Below, piece by piece: positions 30,854 to 40,565 of a stretch of DNA of 64,000 nt; positions within the stretch are counted from its first letter, which is position 1, and every line of letters starts with the position of its first letter. Below the pieces are notes generated by a model that was not told the DNA's origin, searched no databases, and saw nothing but the letters and a program-made list of their open reading frames with translations. Location of the stretch: contig NZ_JAPDOB010000002.1 in assembly GCF_026013565.1 (NCBI RefSeq), positions 930,001-994,000 on the forward strand, in the 5' to 3' direction. Made by a program: the position numbers and the translations under genes. The stretch comes from Sphingomonas arvum (GTDB taxonomy: Bacteria > Pseudomonadota > Alphaproteobacteria > Sphingomonadales > Sphingomonadaceae).

Positions 30854-32932
30854 CTACCAGATCTTCACCCGGTCCTTCGGTGCTAGGTACAGCTTCTCAC
30901 CTTCCTTCACCCCGAACGCCGCATACCAAGGATCGACGTTGCGCACGGTCAGCGCCCGGAACTGCCCCGGTGCGTGCCCGTCCGTGGCGATCCGTGCGCG
31001 CATGGCCTCGTCGCGCATCTTGGTGGCCCAGCTCTGGGCGTAGGCGATGAAGAAACGCTGGTCGCCGGTGAAGCCGTCGATCACCGGCGCCGGCTTGCCG
31101 CCCAGCGAAGCCTTGTAGGCGTCGTATGACGCGGCAAGGCCGGTCACGTCGGCAATGTTCTCGCCCAGCGTCAGCTTGCCATTGACGTTGAGGCCAGGCA
31201 GCGCCTGATACTGGTCGAACTGCTTGGCCAGCGCCTGGCCGGACTGCTGGAAGCGGGCGAAATCCTGCGGCGTCCACCAGTTGCGCATGTTGCCGCTGCT
31301 GTCGAACATGGCGCCATTGTTGTCGAAGCTGTGGCTGATTTCGTGCCCGATGACGGAGCCAATCGCGCCATAATTGTACGCCGGGTCCGCTTTCGGATCG
31401 AAGAACGGCTTGACCAGGATGGCAGCGGGGAAATTCAGCGCGTTCTGCACCGGCAGGTTGACCGCGTTCACCAGCTGCGGCGGCATCCACCATTCGGCCC
31501 GGTTCATCGGCTTGCCGATCTTGCCAATCTGGTGCCGGTACTCGGCCAGGCTCGCTTGCTTCTGATTGTCATAGGCGTTGTTGCCGATGTTGAGCGAGCC
31601 ATAGTCACGCCACTGGTCGGGGTAGCCGACGCCGACCACGATCGTCTCGACCTTCTTCAGCGCTTCCTGCTTGGTGGACGGCGCCATCCAATCGATCGCC
31701 TGAACCCGGTTGCGGAAGGCGGCCTTGATGTTGTCGACCATGCCCTGCACCTCGGCCTTGGCCGACGCCGGGAAGTAGCGCTGCACGTAGGCCTTCCCGA
31801 CCGCGTCCTGCAGCTGCCCGCTAACCGCGCTCAGCGCCAGCATGTCACGCCCGCGCTGCTGCGGCGTACCATTCAATGCCGTGCCGTAGAGGGCGAATTG
31901 GGCGTCGCGGATCGGCTTGGGCAGAACGGATGCTTGCTGGTTCAGTGTATGGAACGCCAGCCAATCCTTCCAGGCCTCGAGCGGCTCGGACCCGACCAGC
32001 GCGGCCAGTCGCGGGATTGCCGCGGCATGATAAGCTTGAAACTTCTGCGCCCCGCCAAGCTGCGCGGCGTTGAGCAACGCGCCCCAGTCGATGCCGGGCG
32101 CCTTCTGCTCGAGGTCAGCGCGGCTCCACACCGTCGCGCCCTTGGTGAAGTCCTCGCTTTGCTCGCGAGTCATGTGCGCCTGGGCAATCTTCGTATCGAG
32201 CGCCACCACCCGGTCGGCGGCAGCCTTGGCGTCTGCCAGCCCGGCATTGCGCATCAGCGTCTCGACGTAACCGCGGTAACCCTGGCGCAGCGCCGCCATC
32301 TTCGGGTCGGCGGAAAGATAATATTCGCGCTCCGGCAGGCCGAGGCCGCCCTGGAGAATGTAGGGGAGGGTCTCGCCCGGCGTGTTCAGCCCCTGGGTGA
32401 CGAAGATGCCGAACAGGTTGTCGGTCTGGAAATTGGTCGCATTCAGCGGGTCGACGTCGGCCCGAAGCGTGCCGCCGATAGCAGCGGACAGCGCTCGTTT
32501 GTCGGCGATGCGCGCAATTGAATCCAAGTCCGCCTTGGCCGGCGCCATGCCCGCCTGGTCGATCGCGTCGGTGTTCAGATAAGCCTTGTAGAAATTGGCG
32601 ATCCGGCCCTCGTCCGTGTTCGCGGCCGGGTTGGATTTCAGTATGCTGTCCAGCAGCTCGCGGGTCTGCCGCTCGCGTTGCTGGTCGGCGATGAAGAAGC
32701 CGCCGATGCTGGACCGGTCGGCCGGGATTTCGGTCTTCTTCATCCACGTGCCGTTGGCGAAATCGTAGAAGCTGTCGCCCGGCTTCACCGAACGGTCGAG
32801 CGCCGCGGGATCGATGCCCAGGGTGGTGCCCGCGGCCTGCGCCGTGGCTGCATCGCCCGTGTCCTGCGACTTGCAAGCGCCAAGGGCCAGAACGGAGGCG
32901 GAGGCAGCAATCAACAGAACGTGACGAGACAT
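30854..32932 (-). CDS. M13-family zinc metallopeptidase lipoprotein
   Basis: 692 residues from the ATG at 32932, favoured by a GGAT-type site; an ATG six bases earlier is possible. A lipobox signal (SASVLALGACKS) predicts membrane anchoring. The long N-terminal M13 lid domain is followed by the zinc site IGHEISHSFDNNGAMFD (HExxH) and the third ligand region GENIADVTGLAASYDA, with a conserved C-terminal RNVDPWYAAFGV. Neprilysin-like enzymes trim peptides outside the cytoplasm. It is encoded on the opposite strand between liuA and liuB. Confidence 0.93.
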   Translation of the reverse strand: MSRHVLLIAASASVLALGACKSQDTGDAATAQAAGTTLGIDPAALDRSVKPGDSFYDFANGTWMKKTEIPADRSSIGGFFIADQQRERQTRELLDSILKSNPAANTDEGRIANFYKAYLNTDAIDQAGMAPAKADLDSIARIADKRALSAAIGGTLRADVDPLNATNFQTDNLFGIFVTQGLNTPGETLPYILQGGLGLPEREYYLSADPKMAALRQGYRGYVETLMRNAGLADAKAAADRVVALDTKIAQAHMTREQSEDFTKGATVWSRADLEQKAPGIDWGALLNAAQLGGAQKFQAYHAAAIPRLAALVGSEPLEAWKDWLAFHTLNQQASVLPKPIRDAQFALYGTALNGTPQQRGRDMLALSAVSGQLQDAVGKAYVQRYFPASAKAEVQGMVDNIKAAFRNRVQAIDWMAPSTKQEALKKVETIVVGVGYPDQWRDYGSLNIGNNAYDNQKQASLAEYRHQIGKIGKPMNRAEWWMPPQLVNAVNLPVQNALNFPAAILVKPFFDPKADPAYNYGAIGSVIGHEISHSFDNNGAMFDSSGNMRNWWTPQDFARFQQSGQALAKQFDQYQALPGLNVNGKLTLGENIADVTGLAASYDAYKASLGGKPAPVIDGFTGDQRFFIAYAQSWATKMRDEAMRARIATDGHAPGQFRALTVRNVDPWYAAFGVKEGEKLYLAPKDRVKIW

Positions 32933-33023
32933 GAACATCCTTTCGTAAACCGCTTCTTTGCAAGCTCTGTCGCAGCCGCTAGGCGGGCGGCAGGCTTTTT
33001 CGACGAACGGACATGACTGCCGC

Positions 33024-34622
33024 ATGAGCGCTCCGCGCCTGGAAACCAAGGTCCTGACCGACAGCGCGGAGTACAAAGCGCGGTTCGCCCACAACCAGGC
33101 GCTCGCCGAACGGCTGCGCGCCGACGTGGCGCGCGCGGCGCTCGGCGGCACGGAGAAGAGCCGCGAACGGCATGTTTCGCGCGGCAAGCTGCTCCCGCGA
33201 GACCGCGTGGAGCGCCTGCTCGACCCCGGCTCGCCGTTCCTGGAGATTGGCCAGCTCGCGGCCAACGACCTTTACGACGGCGAGGTGCCGGGCGCCGGCA
33301 TCATCTGCGGCATCGGCCGAGTGTCGGGTCGGCAGGCGATGATCGTCTGCAACGACGCCACGGTGAAGGGCGGCACCTATTACCCCCTGACCGTAAAGAA
33401 GCACCTCCGCGCGCAGGAGATCGCCGAAGCCAACCGCTTGCCGTGCATCTATCTGGTGGACTCAGGCGGGGCGAACCTGCCGCATCAGGCCGAGGTCTTC
33501 CCCGACCGCGACCATTTCGGCCGCATCTTCTTCAATCAGGCCAACATGTCGGCGAAGGGTATCGCCCAGGTGGCCTGCGTCATGGGCAGCTGCACCGCCG
33601 GCGGCGCCTACGTTCCGGCGATGAGCGACGAGAGCGTCATCGTCCGCAACCAGGGCACCATCTTCCTCGCTGGCCCGCCGCTGGTGAAGGCCGCCACGGG
33701 CGAGGAGATCAGCGCCGAGGACCTCGGCGGCGGCGACCTCCACGCGCGCAAGTCGGGTGTCGTCGACCACCTGGCTGAGAACGACGAGCACGCGCTGACC
33801 ATCGTGCGCGACATCGTAAGCACCTTGCCGGTGCACGATCCGGCGCTGACCGCCCGCGAGCCTCGCGCGCCGCATTACGACCCGCAAGAACTCTACGGTA
33901 TCATCCCTGAAGACGTCCGCGCGCCCTACGACGTGCACGAAGTCATCGCTCGCATCGTGGACGCCAGCGAGTTCCACGAGTTCAAGCCGCTCTACGGCTC
34001 CAGCCTGGTGTGCGGCTTTGCCCACATCTGGGGCATGCCGGTCGCCATTCTCGCCAACAACGGCGTCCTGTTCAGTGAAAGCGCGGTCAAGGGCGCGCAC
34101 TTCATCGAACTGGCTTGCCAGCGCCGCGTGCCGCTCCTGTTCCTCCAGAACATTTCCGGTTTCATGGTCGGCGGGAAGTATGAGGCGGAGGGCATCGCCA
34201 AGCACGGGGCGAAGCTGGTCACCGCCGTCGCTACCGCGCAGGTACCTAAGATCACCGTGCTGATCGGCGGCAGCTTCGGTGCCGGCAACTACGGCATGGC
34301 CGGCCGCGCCTACAACCCCCGCTTCCTGTTCAGCTGGCCAAACAGCCGCATCAGCGTCATGGGCGGCGAGCAGGCCGCTTCCGTCCTCGCCACCGTCCAC
34401 CGCGACGCCGACAAGTGGAGCCCGCAAGAAGCCGAAGCCTTCAAGCAGCCGATCCGTGACGATTATGAGGCGCAGGGCAACCCGTGGCACGCCACCGCAC
34501 GGCTATGGGACGACGGCATCATCGACCCTGCCCAGACCCGCGACGTCCTCGGCCTCGCCTTTGCCGCCTGCTTGAACGCACCCATCGCCGAGCGCCCGCA
34601 GTTCGGCGTGTTCCGGATGTGA
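33024..34622 (+). CDS. liuB: Methylcrotonyl-CoA carboxylase beta subunit (carboxyltransferase)
   Basis: 532 residues. Conserved carboxyltransferase segments are [72 protein letters not shown] and the C-terminal [20 protein letters not shown] and [15 protein letters not shown]. It carboxylates 3-methylcrotonyl-CoA using biotin on LiuD, in leucine degradation. Its stop overlaps by one base with the DUF4262 gene inserted before liuD. Confidence 0.94.
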   Translation: MSAPRLETKVLTDSAEYKARFAHNQALAERLRADVARAALGGTEKSRERHVSRGKLLPRDRVERLLDPGSPFLEIGQLAANDLYDGEVPGAGIICGIGRVSGRQAMIVCNDATVKGGTYYPLTVKKHLRAQEIAEANRLPCIYLVDSGGANLPHQAEVFPDRDHFGRIFFNQANMSAKGIAQVACVMGSCTAGGAYVPAMSDESVIVRNQGTIFLAGPPLVKAATGEEISAEDLGGGDLHARKSGVVDHLAENDEHALTIVRDIVSTLPVHDPALTAREPRAPHYDPQELYGIIPEDVRAPYDVHEVIARIVDASEFHEFKPLYGSSLVCGFAHIWGMPVAILANNGVLFSESAVKGAHFIELACQRRVPLLFLQNISGFMVGGKYEAEGIAKHGAKLVTAVATAQVPKITVLIGGSFGAGNYGMAGRAYNPRFLFSWPNSRISVMGGEQAASVLATVHRDADKWSPQEAEAFKQPIRDDYEAQGNPWHATARLWDDGIIDPAQTRDVLGLAFAACLNAPIAERPQFGVFRM

Positions 34623-35095
34623 TGATGAACGATCCCGCCGAACAGAACATTATCGCTCATGTACGAGATCATGGCTGGAGCATCATGAAAGTAGCGCCAG
34701 CCACGGACAGCGATGATGCGGAGGAATGGTTTGCTTACACCATAGGATTACCCAACACCTTCGGGTGGCCCGAGCTTATCTGCCTCGGAATGGATAGCGA
34801 TGTGGTCGGCCCTGTTCTCAACAACGCGGTCGCGGAGCTTCGCGACAGTAAGCTTACGCCGACGTCGGGTCTGCAACTCCACGACGTCTTGAACGGCTCC
34901 CCTGTGAAGCTCCAAGCCAACCCGCAGATCCCGAGCAATTATCTTGGTTATGCCAAGTGGTTCGCCGGCCATTCGGGTCGCGACATGCCGACTTGGCTGC
35001 AGCTTCTTTGGCCTGACAAGCAGGGCCGCTTCCCGGGTGAGGCGGGCTGCGTGACGGAAGTTGTTCAACTACAAACGCCGATCGGAGCACCATGA
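34622..35095 (+). CDS. DUF4262 protein embedded in the carboxylase operon
   Basis: 157 residues. DUF4262 features are NIIAHVRDHGWSIMKVAPA, EWFAYTIGLPNTFGWPELICLG, the middle VLNNAVAELRD and a C-terminal WLQLLWPDKQGRFPGE. The family has unknown function. It overlaps liuB by one base and liuD by four, so it is translated between the two carboxylase subunits. Its wobble positions look less GC-rich than its neighbours, consistent with later insertion; that is by eye. Confidence 0.8.
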   Translation: MMNDPAEQNIIAHVRDHGWSIMKVAPATDSDDAEEWFAYTIGLPNTFGWPELICLGMDSDVVGPVLNNAVAELRDSKLTPTSGLQLHDVLNGSPVKLQANPQIPSNYLGYAKWFAGHSGRDMPTWLQLLWPDKQGRFPGEAGCVTEVVQLQTPIGAP

Positions 35096-36963
35096 TCAAG
35101 TCGCTCCTCATCGCCAACCGCGGCGAGATCGCCTGCCGCGTGATCCGCACCGCCCGCAAGCTCGGCATCCGCACGGTCGCGGTCTATTCCGACGCGGACG
35201 CCAAGGCGTTGCACGTGCGCATGGCGGACCAAGCGGTGCACATCGGCCCATCGCCCGCGCGGGAGAGCTATCTTGTCGGCGAGCGGATCATCGCCGCCGC
35301 CAAGCAAAACGGCGCCGAGGCGATCCATCCGGGCTACGGCTTCCTGTCCGAGAACGCCGACTTCGCGCAGGCGGTGCTCGACGCCGGGCTGGTGTGGGTC
35401 GGACCGAAGCCGGACTCAATCCGCGCGATGGGCCTGAAGGACGCCGCCAAGAAGCTGATGGCTGATGCCGGCGTGCCGGTCACGCCCGGCTACCTGGGCG
35501 AGGACCAGTCGCCGAAGCGGCTGAAGGCCGAAGCGGACGCGATCGGCTATCCGGTGCTGATCAAGGCGGTCGCGGGCGGCGGCGGCAAGGGCATGCGGCG
35601 GGTCGATGATGCGGCGGCGTTCCTGGACGCGCTCGACAGCTGCAAGCGCGAGGCGGCGTCGAGCTTCGGCAACAACATCGTCCTGCTCGAAAAATACATT
35701 CTGTCGCCGCGCCATATTGAGGTGCAGGTGTTCGGCGACGCCCACGGCAACGTCGTCCACCTGTTCGAGCGCGACTGCTCGCTCCAGCGCCGCCACCAGA
35801 AGGTGATCGAGGAAGCGCCCGCGCCCGGCATGGACGAGGCGACGCGCGAAGCTGTGTGCGGCGCAGCCGTTCGCGCCGCGCAGGCGGTTGACTACGAAGG
35901 CGCGGGCACAATCGAATTCATCGCCGACGCCAGCGAGGGCCTCCGTGCCGACCGCATCTGGTTCATGGAGATGAATACCCGCCTGCAGGTCGAACATCCG
36001 GTGACCGAGGAGATCACCGGGCAGGACTTGGTGGAGTGGCAGCTTTGCGTCGCCGGCGGCGAGCCGCTCCCCAAGCGCCAGGACGAGCTGTCGATCACCG
36101 GCCACGCGATCGAAGCGCGGCTTTACGCCGAGGACCCGGCCAAGGGCTTCTTGCCGAGCGTCGGCAAGCTCGAGCATTTCGACCTGGGCGAAGACGGGCG
36201 GATCGAAACCGGGGTAGAAGAGGGCGACGCCATCTCGCCCTTCTACGATCCGATGATCGCCAAGCTGGTTGCCAGCGGAGCCGACCGTCAGGATGCCATC
36301 ACTGGTCTGGCCAACATGCTGGAGGGCGTCGAGGTCTGGCCCGTGCGGACCAACGCCGGTTTCCTGTTTGAAGCACTGCTCGACGAGGACTTTGGCGCAG
36401 CGCGGCTCGACACCGGCTTCATCGAACGCAAGCTGGCGCAACTCGTCCCCGATCCGGAGCCTTCGGACGATCTCTGGCGTGCGGGCGCGGTGGTCGCATT
36501 GGCGGCGAATGCGCAGGGCTCCGGCCCTGACGGCTTCCGGCTCAACGCACCGTCTCGCTCGGCCGTGGCGCTCGGCCGGAATGGTCAGTTCCGCACGGTC
36601 GACCTGGAGTCCGGTGGAACCTTCGCGGCGGCGTCGGGCTTCCGCGACGAGGACAGAGTGGTCGTCTTCTACGAAGGGCAGGCTTACGAATTCGCGCTGG
36701 CCGCGCGTGGCAAGGTGGGTGGAGCGGCGTCCGACGGCGCCCTGATCGCGCCGATGCCCGGCAAGGTGACCAGCGTCGACGTTGGGCCCAGCGAGCGGGT
36801 TGCTAAGGGGCAGCGCCTGCTCACGCTGGAAGCGATGAAGATGGAGCACGCGATGGTCGCGCCGTTCGACGGCACAATCGCGGAGCTGAACGTCGAAGCC
36901 GGCGCGCAGGTGCAGGTCGAGGCGGTGCTGGCGCGGGTTGAACCCAATGAGGCGTCATCCTGA
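35092..36963 (+). CDS. liuD: Methylcrotonyl-CoA carboxylase alpha subunit (biotin carboxylase plus biotin carrier)
   Basis: 623 residues. The biotin carboxylase part (about 1-450) shows IANRGEIACRVIRTARKLGI, HPGYGFLSENADFAQA, the ATP-grasp AVAGGGGKGMRRV and MEMNTRLQVEHPVTEE. The C-terminal biotinyl domain has the target Lys583 in LEAMKMEHAM. It forms the methylcrotonyl-CoA carboxylase complex with LiuB in the cytoplasm. A closely related geranyl- or acyl-CoA carboxylase role is possible, but the liuA neighbourhood favours leucine breakdown. Confidence 0.94.
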   Translation: MIKSLLIANRGEIACRVIRTARKLGIRTVAVYSDADAKALHVRMADQAVHIGPSPARESYLVGERIIAAAKQNGAEAIHPGYGFLSENADFAQAVLDAGLVWVGPKPDSIRAMGLKDAAKKLMADAGVPVTPGYLGEDQSPKRLKAEADAIGYPVLIKAVAGGGGKGMRRVDDAAAFLDALDSCKREAASSFGNNIVLLEKYILSPRHIEVQVFGDAHGNVVHLFERDCSLQRRHQKVIEEAPAPGMDEATREAVCGAAVRAAQAVDYEGAGTIEFIADASEGLRADRIWFMEMNTRLQVEHPVTEEITGQDLVEWQLCVAGGEPLPKRQDELSITGHAIEARLYAEDPAKGFLPSVGKLEHFDLGEDGRIETGVEEGDAISPFYDPMIAKLVASGADRQDAITGLANMLEGVEVWPVRTNAGFLFEALLDEDFGAARLDTGFIERKLAQLVPDPEPSDDLWRAGAVVALAANAQGSGPDGFRLNAPSRSAVALGRNGQFRTVDLESGGTFAAASGFRDEDRVVVFYEGQAYEFALAARGKVGGAASDGALIAPMPGKVTSVDVGPSERVAKGQRLLTLEAMKMEHAMVAPFDGTIAELNVEAGAQVQVEAVLARVEPNEASS

Positions 36964-37177
36964 ACTGGTTCGAGGTCCACCTCACAACAGCCGCAGTTGG
37001 TTGCGGTTGGATGGATGCAGAAACAATCCTAGCATGACCGTTTCAGGGGCAAGAAAAGATTGTTTTGTCCTACATGCGTGCAGATCGATAAACGGCTGAG
37101 AGCAACACTAAGATATTGAAATCAGGCGAAGTGGACGAAGTGGACACTCGGCTTTTTTCACAACACGGGGAGTAGCC
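36964..37177. other. Intergenic stretch with tandem GAAGTGGAC
   Basis: 214 bases without a convincing gene, more AT-rich than the surroundings. GAAGTGGAC occurs twice in tandem near 37126-37143, about 35 bases before the SDR start at 37178. A regulatory role is possible but unsupported. Confidence 0.4.
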
Positions 37178-37957
37178 ATGAACATCAACGGCATCGCGGC
37201 AGTGGTCACTGGCGGCGCATCGGGGTTGGGCGAAGCGACGGCGCGGGCGCTCGCCGCCAAGGGCGCCAAGGTCGCCATCTTCGACCGCAACCAGGAACAG
37301 GGAGAGAAGGTCGCGGGCGAGATCGGCGGCATCTTCTGCGAGGTGGACGTCACCAACGACGACACCGTTGCCGCTGGGTTCGAGAAGGCGCGCGCCGCGC
37401 ATGGGCAAGAGCGGGTGCTGGTCAACTGCGCCGGCGTTGCCAACGCGGTGAAGACCGTCGGCCGCGACCGTGAGACCAAGGCCGTCAAGAAGTACCCGCT
37501 TCATCAGTTCGAACTGGTGATCGGCATCAACCTGATCGGCACCTTCCGCTGCATTGCTCATGCGGCCGCCGGGATGGTCGATGCGGAACCTGGCGAGGAC
37601 GGTGAGAAGGGCGTGATCATCAACACCGCCTCGGTCGCGGCAGAGGACGGTCAGATCGGCCAGGCGGCTTACTCCGCGTCCAAGGGCGGCGTGCTGGCGA
37701 TGACCCTGCCGATCGCGCGTGACCTGATGAACGAGGGCGTGCGGGTGAACACGATCCTGCCGGGCGTGTTCAAGACGCCGATGGTCGCGATGATGCCGCC
37801 GCAGGTGCAGGACGCGTTGGGCGCGCAGGTGCCGTTCCCCAAGCGGCTCGGCCGCCCCGAGGAATATGCCGAGCTGGCCGTCTTCATGATCGAGAGTGGC
37901 TACATGAATGCCGAGCATGTGCGGCTGGACGGCGGTATCCGGATGGCCCCAAAGTGA
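37178..37957 (+). CDS. SDR-family 3-hydroxyacyl-CoA dehydrogenase (HSD17B10-like)
   Basis: 259 residues. The Rossmann NAD site is VVTGGASGLGEATARALAAKG, the Asn-containing VNCAGVANA follows, and the catalytic Tyr-Lys pair is in AYSASKGGVLAM. The C-terminus PKRLGRPEEYAELAVFMIE and DGGIRMAP match type II 3-hydroxyacyl-CoA dehydrogenases. It probably oxidises short or branched 3-hydroxyacyl-CoA, fitting the acyl-CoA catabolic neighbourhood; the exact substrate is inferred from the subfamily. It lies 214 bases beyond liuD, so it may have its own promoter. Confidence 0.88.
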   Translation: MNINGIAAVVTGGASGLGEATARALAAKGAKVAIFDRNQEQGEKVAGEIGGIFCEVDVTNDDTVAAGFEKARAAHGQERVLVNCAGVANAVKTVGRDRETKAVKKYPLHQFELVIGINLIGTFRCIAHAAAGMVDAEPGEDGEKGVIINTASVAAEDGQIGQAAYSASKGGVLAMTLPIARDLMNEGVRVNTILPGVFKTPMVAMMPPQVQDALGAQVPFPKRLGRPEEYAELAVFMIESGYMNAEHVRLDGGIRMAPK

Positions 37958-38092
37958 GCCGCCGAGCGCAGTAAGGACGGCTGGCAGAGCCGCTCGCAGC
38001 AGCGGGTAGAGCCGGCGAACCTCGGCCGCCCGCCGACAGTAGGAGCGACGGCGCGGATTAACTCCGCACCGGCCCGGTCAGAGAGGCAGATC

Positions 38093-38923
38093 TTGACCAA
38101 CGACCAGCAACTCATCCAGGCCCTCAGCGACGCCGCGCGCGAAGCCGGCGAGGCGATCCGTGCCGTTCGCCGCCGCGGCTTCGATGTGGCGCACAAGGGC
38201 GACCAGTCGCCCGTCACGGAAGCCGACCACGCGGCGGAACGCATCATCCTCGCTGCCCTGGCGCAGGCTGCCCCAGGCGTTCCGGTGATTGCCGAGGAGG
38301 AGGTCGCGGCCGGACGCATCCCAGCGCATGATGACCTCTATTTCCTCGTCGATCCGCTCGACGGCACCAAGGAGTTCGTGCGCGGTGGGGACGATTATAC
38401 GGTCAACATCGGCCTGATCGCCGGCGGCGCGCCGCGCCTCGGGGTCGTGCTTGCGCCGGAGCAGGAGCGGCTGTTCGCCGGGATCGTGGGGGAGGGCGCT
38501 TGGATCGAGGGGCCGGGTTCCCAACGCTCGTCGATCCGGACCAGGGAACGCGGCGTCGATCTGCTTGCCGTGGCCTCCAAGTCGCACTTCACGCAGAACA
38601 CATCCGACTATCTCGACAGCCTGTGCCCGGGCTGCGGCCATGTCTCCGTCGGCTCGTCCTTGAAGTTCTGCATCGTCGCGGAAGGGCAGGCCGACATCTA
38701 CCCGCGCCTGTCGCCGACCAGCGAGTGGGACACCGCAGCTGGCCATGCCGTCCTGCTTGCCGCCGGGGGCCGGGTGGACGCGCCGGACGGTCAGCCGCTG
38801 CGCTACGGCAAGCGCGCGTTCCTCAACCGCGGCTTCCTTGCTACAGCCGGCTGGGAAGCGCCCCCGATAGCCGGCTTCATGGGCGAATTTGCGGGCGGCG
38901 GCGACCTGCCTCAGGGCGTTTGA
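38093..38923 (+). CDS. cysQ: 3'(2'),5'-bisphosphate nucleotidase
   Basis: 276 residues from a TTG after a GAGAGG site. Inositol-monophosphatase-superfamily metal motifs are present: KGDQSPVTEADHAAERII near residue 40, the EE pair in IAEEEVAAGR, VDPLDGTKEFVRGGDDYTVNIG near 90, and the late WDTAAGHAVLLAAGG. It removes the 3'-phosphate of PAP produced in sulphate assimilation, in the cytoplasm. The 3' 47 bases overlap a small gene on the opposite strand. No other cys genes are nearby. Confidence 0.92.
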   Translation: MTNDQQLIQALSDAAREAGEAIRAVRRRGFDVAHKGDQSPVTEADHAAERIILAALAQAAPGVPVIAEEEVAAGRIPAHDDLYFLVDPLDGTKEFVRGGDDYTVNIGLIAGGAPRLGVVLAPEQERLFAGIVGEGAWIEGPGSQRSSIRTRERGVDLLAVASKSHFTQNTSDYLDSLCPGCGHVSVGSSLKFCIVAEGQADIYPRLSPTSEWDTAAGHAVLLAAGGRVDAPDGQPLRYGKRAFLNRGFLATAGWEAPPIAGFMGEFAGGGDLPQGV

Positions 38924-39146
38924 ACGGCCGTGACCGTCGCGCTCCGGCGACCTGCTCAAGCAGGTCGACCTCGGCGCGGATGGCGGCCAGCCGGTGCAGC
39001 AGCGCTTTGGCCTGGGTCTGCACATCGGGCTCCGGCTTGTCGCACAGGCTGCTCGCTACCCGTTCGGCGGTGGTCAGAGCAGCACGAATCTGGATCAGTG
39101 AGGGCGGTCGCTGGTCCGGCGACTTGGGTAAGGTCGGCATGGTCAT
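38877..39146 (-). CDS. Small helical hypothetical protein
   Basis: 89 residues from 39146 (ATG at 39140 is an alternative). It is largely helical with coiled-coil character: SLIQIRAALTTAERVASSLCD and TQAKALLHRLAAIRAEVDLLEQV. The basic tail is coded antisense to the 3' end of cysQ. The composition looks protein-like, but there is no known family and no strong ribosome-binding site, so it may be real or a fortunate frame. Confidence 0.45.
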   Translation of the reverse strand: MTMPTLPKSPDQRPPSLIQIRAALTTAERVASSLCDKPEPDVQTQAKALLHRLAAIRAEVDLLEQVAGARRSRPFKRPEAGRRRPQIRP

Positions 39147-39283
39147 AGTGCTCGGTTGAACCAGCACGCTTGTTTGTTTCTCCCCGATCGCTCCATTCCC
39201 GACCCTTTCGGGAAAAGGGCTAGGAGGATGCGGGCGAGGCGTATATGCATGGCTTCGCTCGGGTCCCATTTCGGAAGAACACC

Positions 39284-40192
39284 ATGACCGGAGCGCCGTC
39301 CTTCTCGTATCCCGACTATTCTCCGGCGCCCGCCAACGAGGCGCTGCTGATCGCCAATGTCGGCGTCGCGCGGGAGAATGCGAGAAGCGCGCTGATGGGC
39401 GAAGGATGGCGTGTGCCGCCCGGCTTCCGCCTTGGCGAAGAGGTTACGGTTCCTCCGTCCGCACAGCTGGTCTGGCTGGAGCTGGATGGAACCGTCGACG
39501 GTAACGCAGTGCGGCACCTCGCGCGGCTCAACCACGACGCCGGAAGTGGCCGGTACGCAGCAGTTGTAGCGGCGACCAGTCCATGGATCGACCTTGTTGC
39601 CGCGCAGGTCACCTCGCCCAGCGTGCAGCTGCTCATTGATCCAAGCCCGGTCGAACGGATCACTTCCATCGCCCTAGCCAGCGCCGCCGTGCAGGTCGGT
39701 GGGGTTCAGGAAACCAGTCCTGAACGGACCGAAGTGCGGCTGAAGCAGCTGAGCGACGAGGTGAACCGGATTGCGTCAGCGCTCGCGAGGCTGTCGAACA
39801 CGCCGGTTTCGCTGGATACTGCCAGGCCGGTGCAGCCAGGCGAAGGTCCAGCCGTGTCCGCCGAGACTGTCCGCTCGATCATCCGGGCACGCCGGCTACG
39901 CGATCAGTTCATCCCCGGCGATCTGTTCGCCGATCCTGCCTGGGACATCCTGCTTGATCTGCTGCAGGCTGAGATCATCCAGCACCGCGTACCCGTGTCG
40001 AGCCTGTGCATCGCTTCCGCCGTACCCGCGACCACCGCACTGCGATGGATCCGAACCATGACCGATCGCGACCTGCTGATGCGCCGCGAGGACCCACATG
40101 ATGCGCGCCGCGTGTTCATCGAACTGGCACCGCCGACCAGCCTGGCGCTGCGGCGTTACTTTGACAAAGTTGGGCCGCAAACGGTGATCTGA
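39284..40192 (+). CDS. Winged-helix transcriptional regulator (MarR-like C-terminal domain)
   Basis: 302 residues from the ATG at 39284, preceded by GGAAG; a start at 39245 lacks a site. The N-terminal half (about 1-140) is an alpha/beta region resembling a receiver-like fold without clear phosphorylation residues. A coiled linker (TEVRLKQLSDEVNRIASALARL) leads to a winged-helix domain with FADPAWDILLDLLQAEI, SSLCIASAVPATTALRWIRTM and a DDARR-type wing in REDPHDARRVFIEL. It probably binds DNA; its targets are unknown. tRNA-Val follows. Confidence 0.82.
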   Translation: MTGAPSFSYPDYSPAPANEALLIANVGVARENARSALMGEGWRVPPGFRLGEEVTVPPSAQLVWLELDGTVDGNAVRHLARLNHDAGSGRYAAVVAATSPWIDLVAAQVTSPSVQLLIDPSPVERITSIALASAAVQVGGVQETSPERTEVRLKQLSDEVNRIASALARLSNTPVSLDTARPVQPGEGPAVSAETVRSIIRARRLRDQFIPGDLFADPAWDILLDLLQAEIIQHRVPVSSLCIASAVPATTALRWIRTMTDRDLLMRREDPHDARRVFIELAPPTSLALRRYFDKVGPQTVI

Positions 40193-40241
40193 GATCTTCG
40201 GTCTTGCCGTGCCCGCCGCAAGCTGGCAGCAGCCGCCAGGA

Positions 40242-40317
40242 GGGCGCTTAGCTCAGTTGGTAGAGCATCTCGTTTACACCGAGAGGGTCGGCGGTTCGAG
40301 CCCGTCAGCGCCCACCA
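40242..40317 (+). tRNA. tRNA-Val, anticodon TAC
   Basis: A complete cloverleaf with 7-base acceptor arms (GGGCGCT and AGCGCCC), the D arm GCTC...GAGC, an anticodon arm CTCGT/ACGAG-like with loop TTTACAC giving anticodon TAC, and a T arm with GGTTCGAGCCC. The CCA end is encoded at 40315-40317. No integrase or duplicated 3' end is seen nearby. Confidence 0.97.
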
Positions 40318-40330
40318 CCGGCCCGATCAC

Positions 40331-40480
40331 TTACTGGAACCAGCCGGCCTGCTCGAAATTGAACACGCCAAGAGCGAGCAGGATTATAGCCAGAATCAGA
40401 AAGCCGAGCACGGCGTAACCGATCAGGCGAATCGGGCTGGAGGTTCGAGCGCGCGGTGTGGGGTCTTCGACAGTTGGCAT
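40331..40480 (-). CDS. Small single-pass membrane protein
   Basis: 49 residues: a Pro/Arg/Ser-containing N-terminal 17 residues and then one strong transmembrane helix (LIGYAVLGFLILAIILLALGVF) and a short FEQAGWFQ tail. No family is recognised. A near-consensus stress-type promoter (GGGAC, 17 bases, CGTT) lies about 30-55 bases upstream on the minus strand, which raises the chance that this is a real stress-induced microprotein. Confidence 0.6.
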   Translation of the reverse strand: MPTVEDPTPRARTSSPIRLIGYAVLGFLILAIILLALGVFNFEQAGWFQ

Positions 40481-40509
40481 GGTGCTCTCTTTCGCTGCGA
40501 TGGCGTGAG

Positions 40510-40535
40510 AACGGCCCTGCAGCAGCCGAGGTCCC
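40510..40535 (-). promoter_or_regulatory. EcfG-like promoter, one base off consensus
   Basis: Minus-strand GGGAC (plus 40535-40531), 17 bases, CGTT (plus 40513-40510). The consensus is GGAAC, so one position differs. It points to the small membrane protein starting at 40480. Confidence 0.4.
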
Positions 40536-40565
40536 TGACTTCTTTGTTGAAGCTCAATTGCCAGC

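Noticed and set aside
40242-40317. tRNA-Val as a phage attachment site
   Set aside because: No duplicated tRNA 3' end was seen near 60.7 kb or elsewhere in the window and no integrase gene is present.
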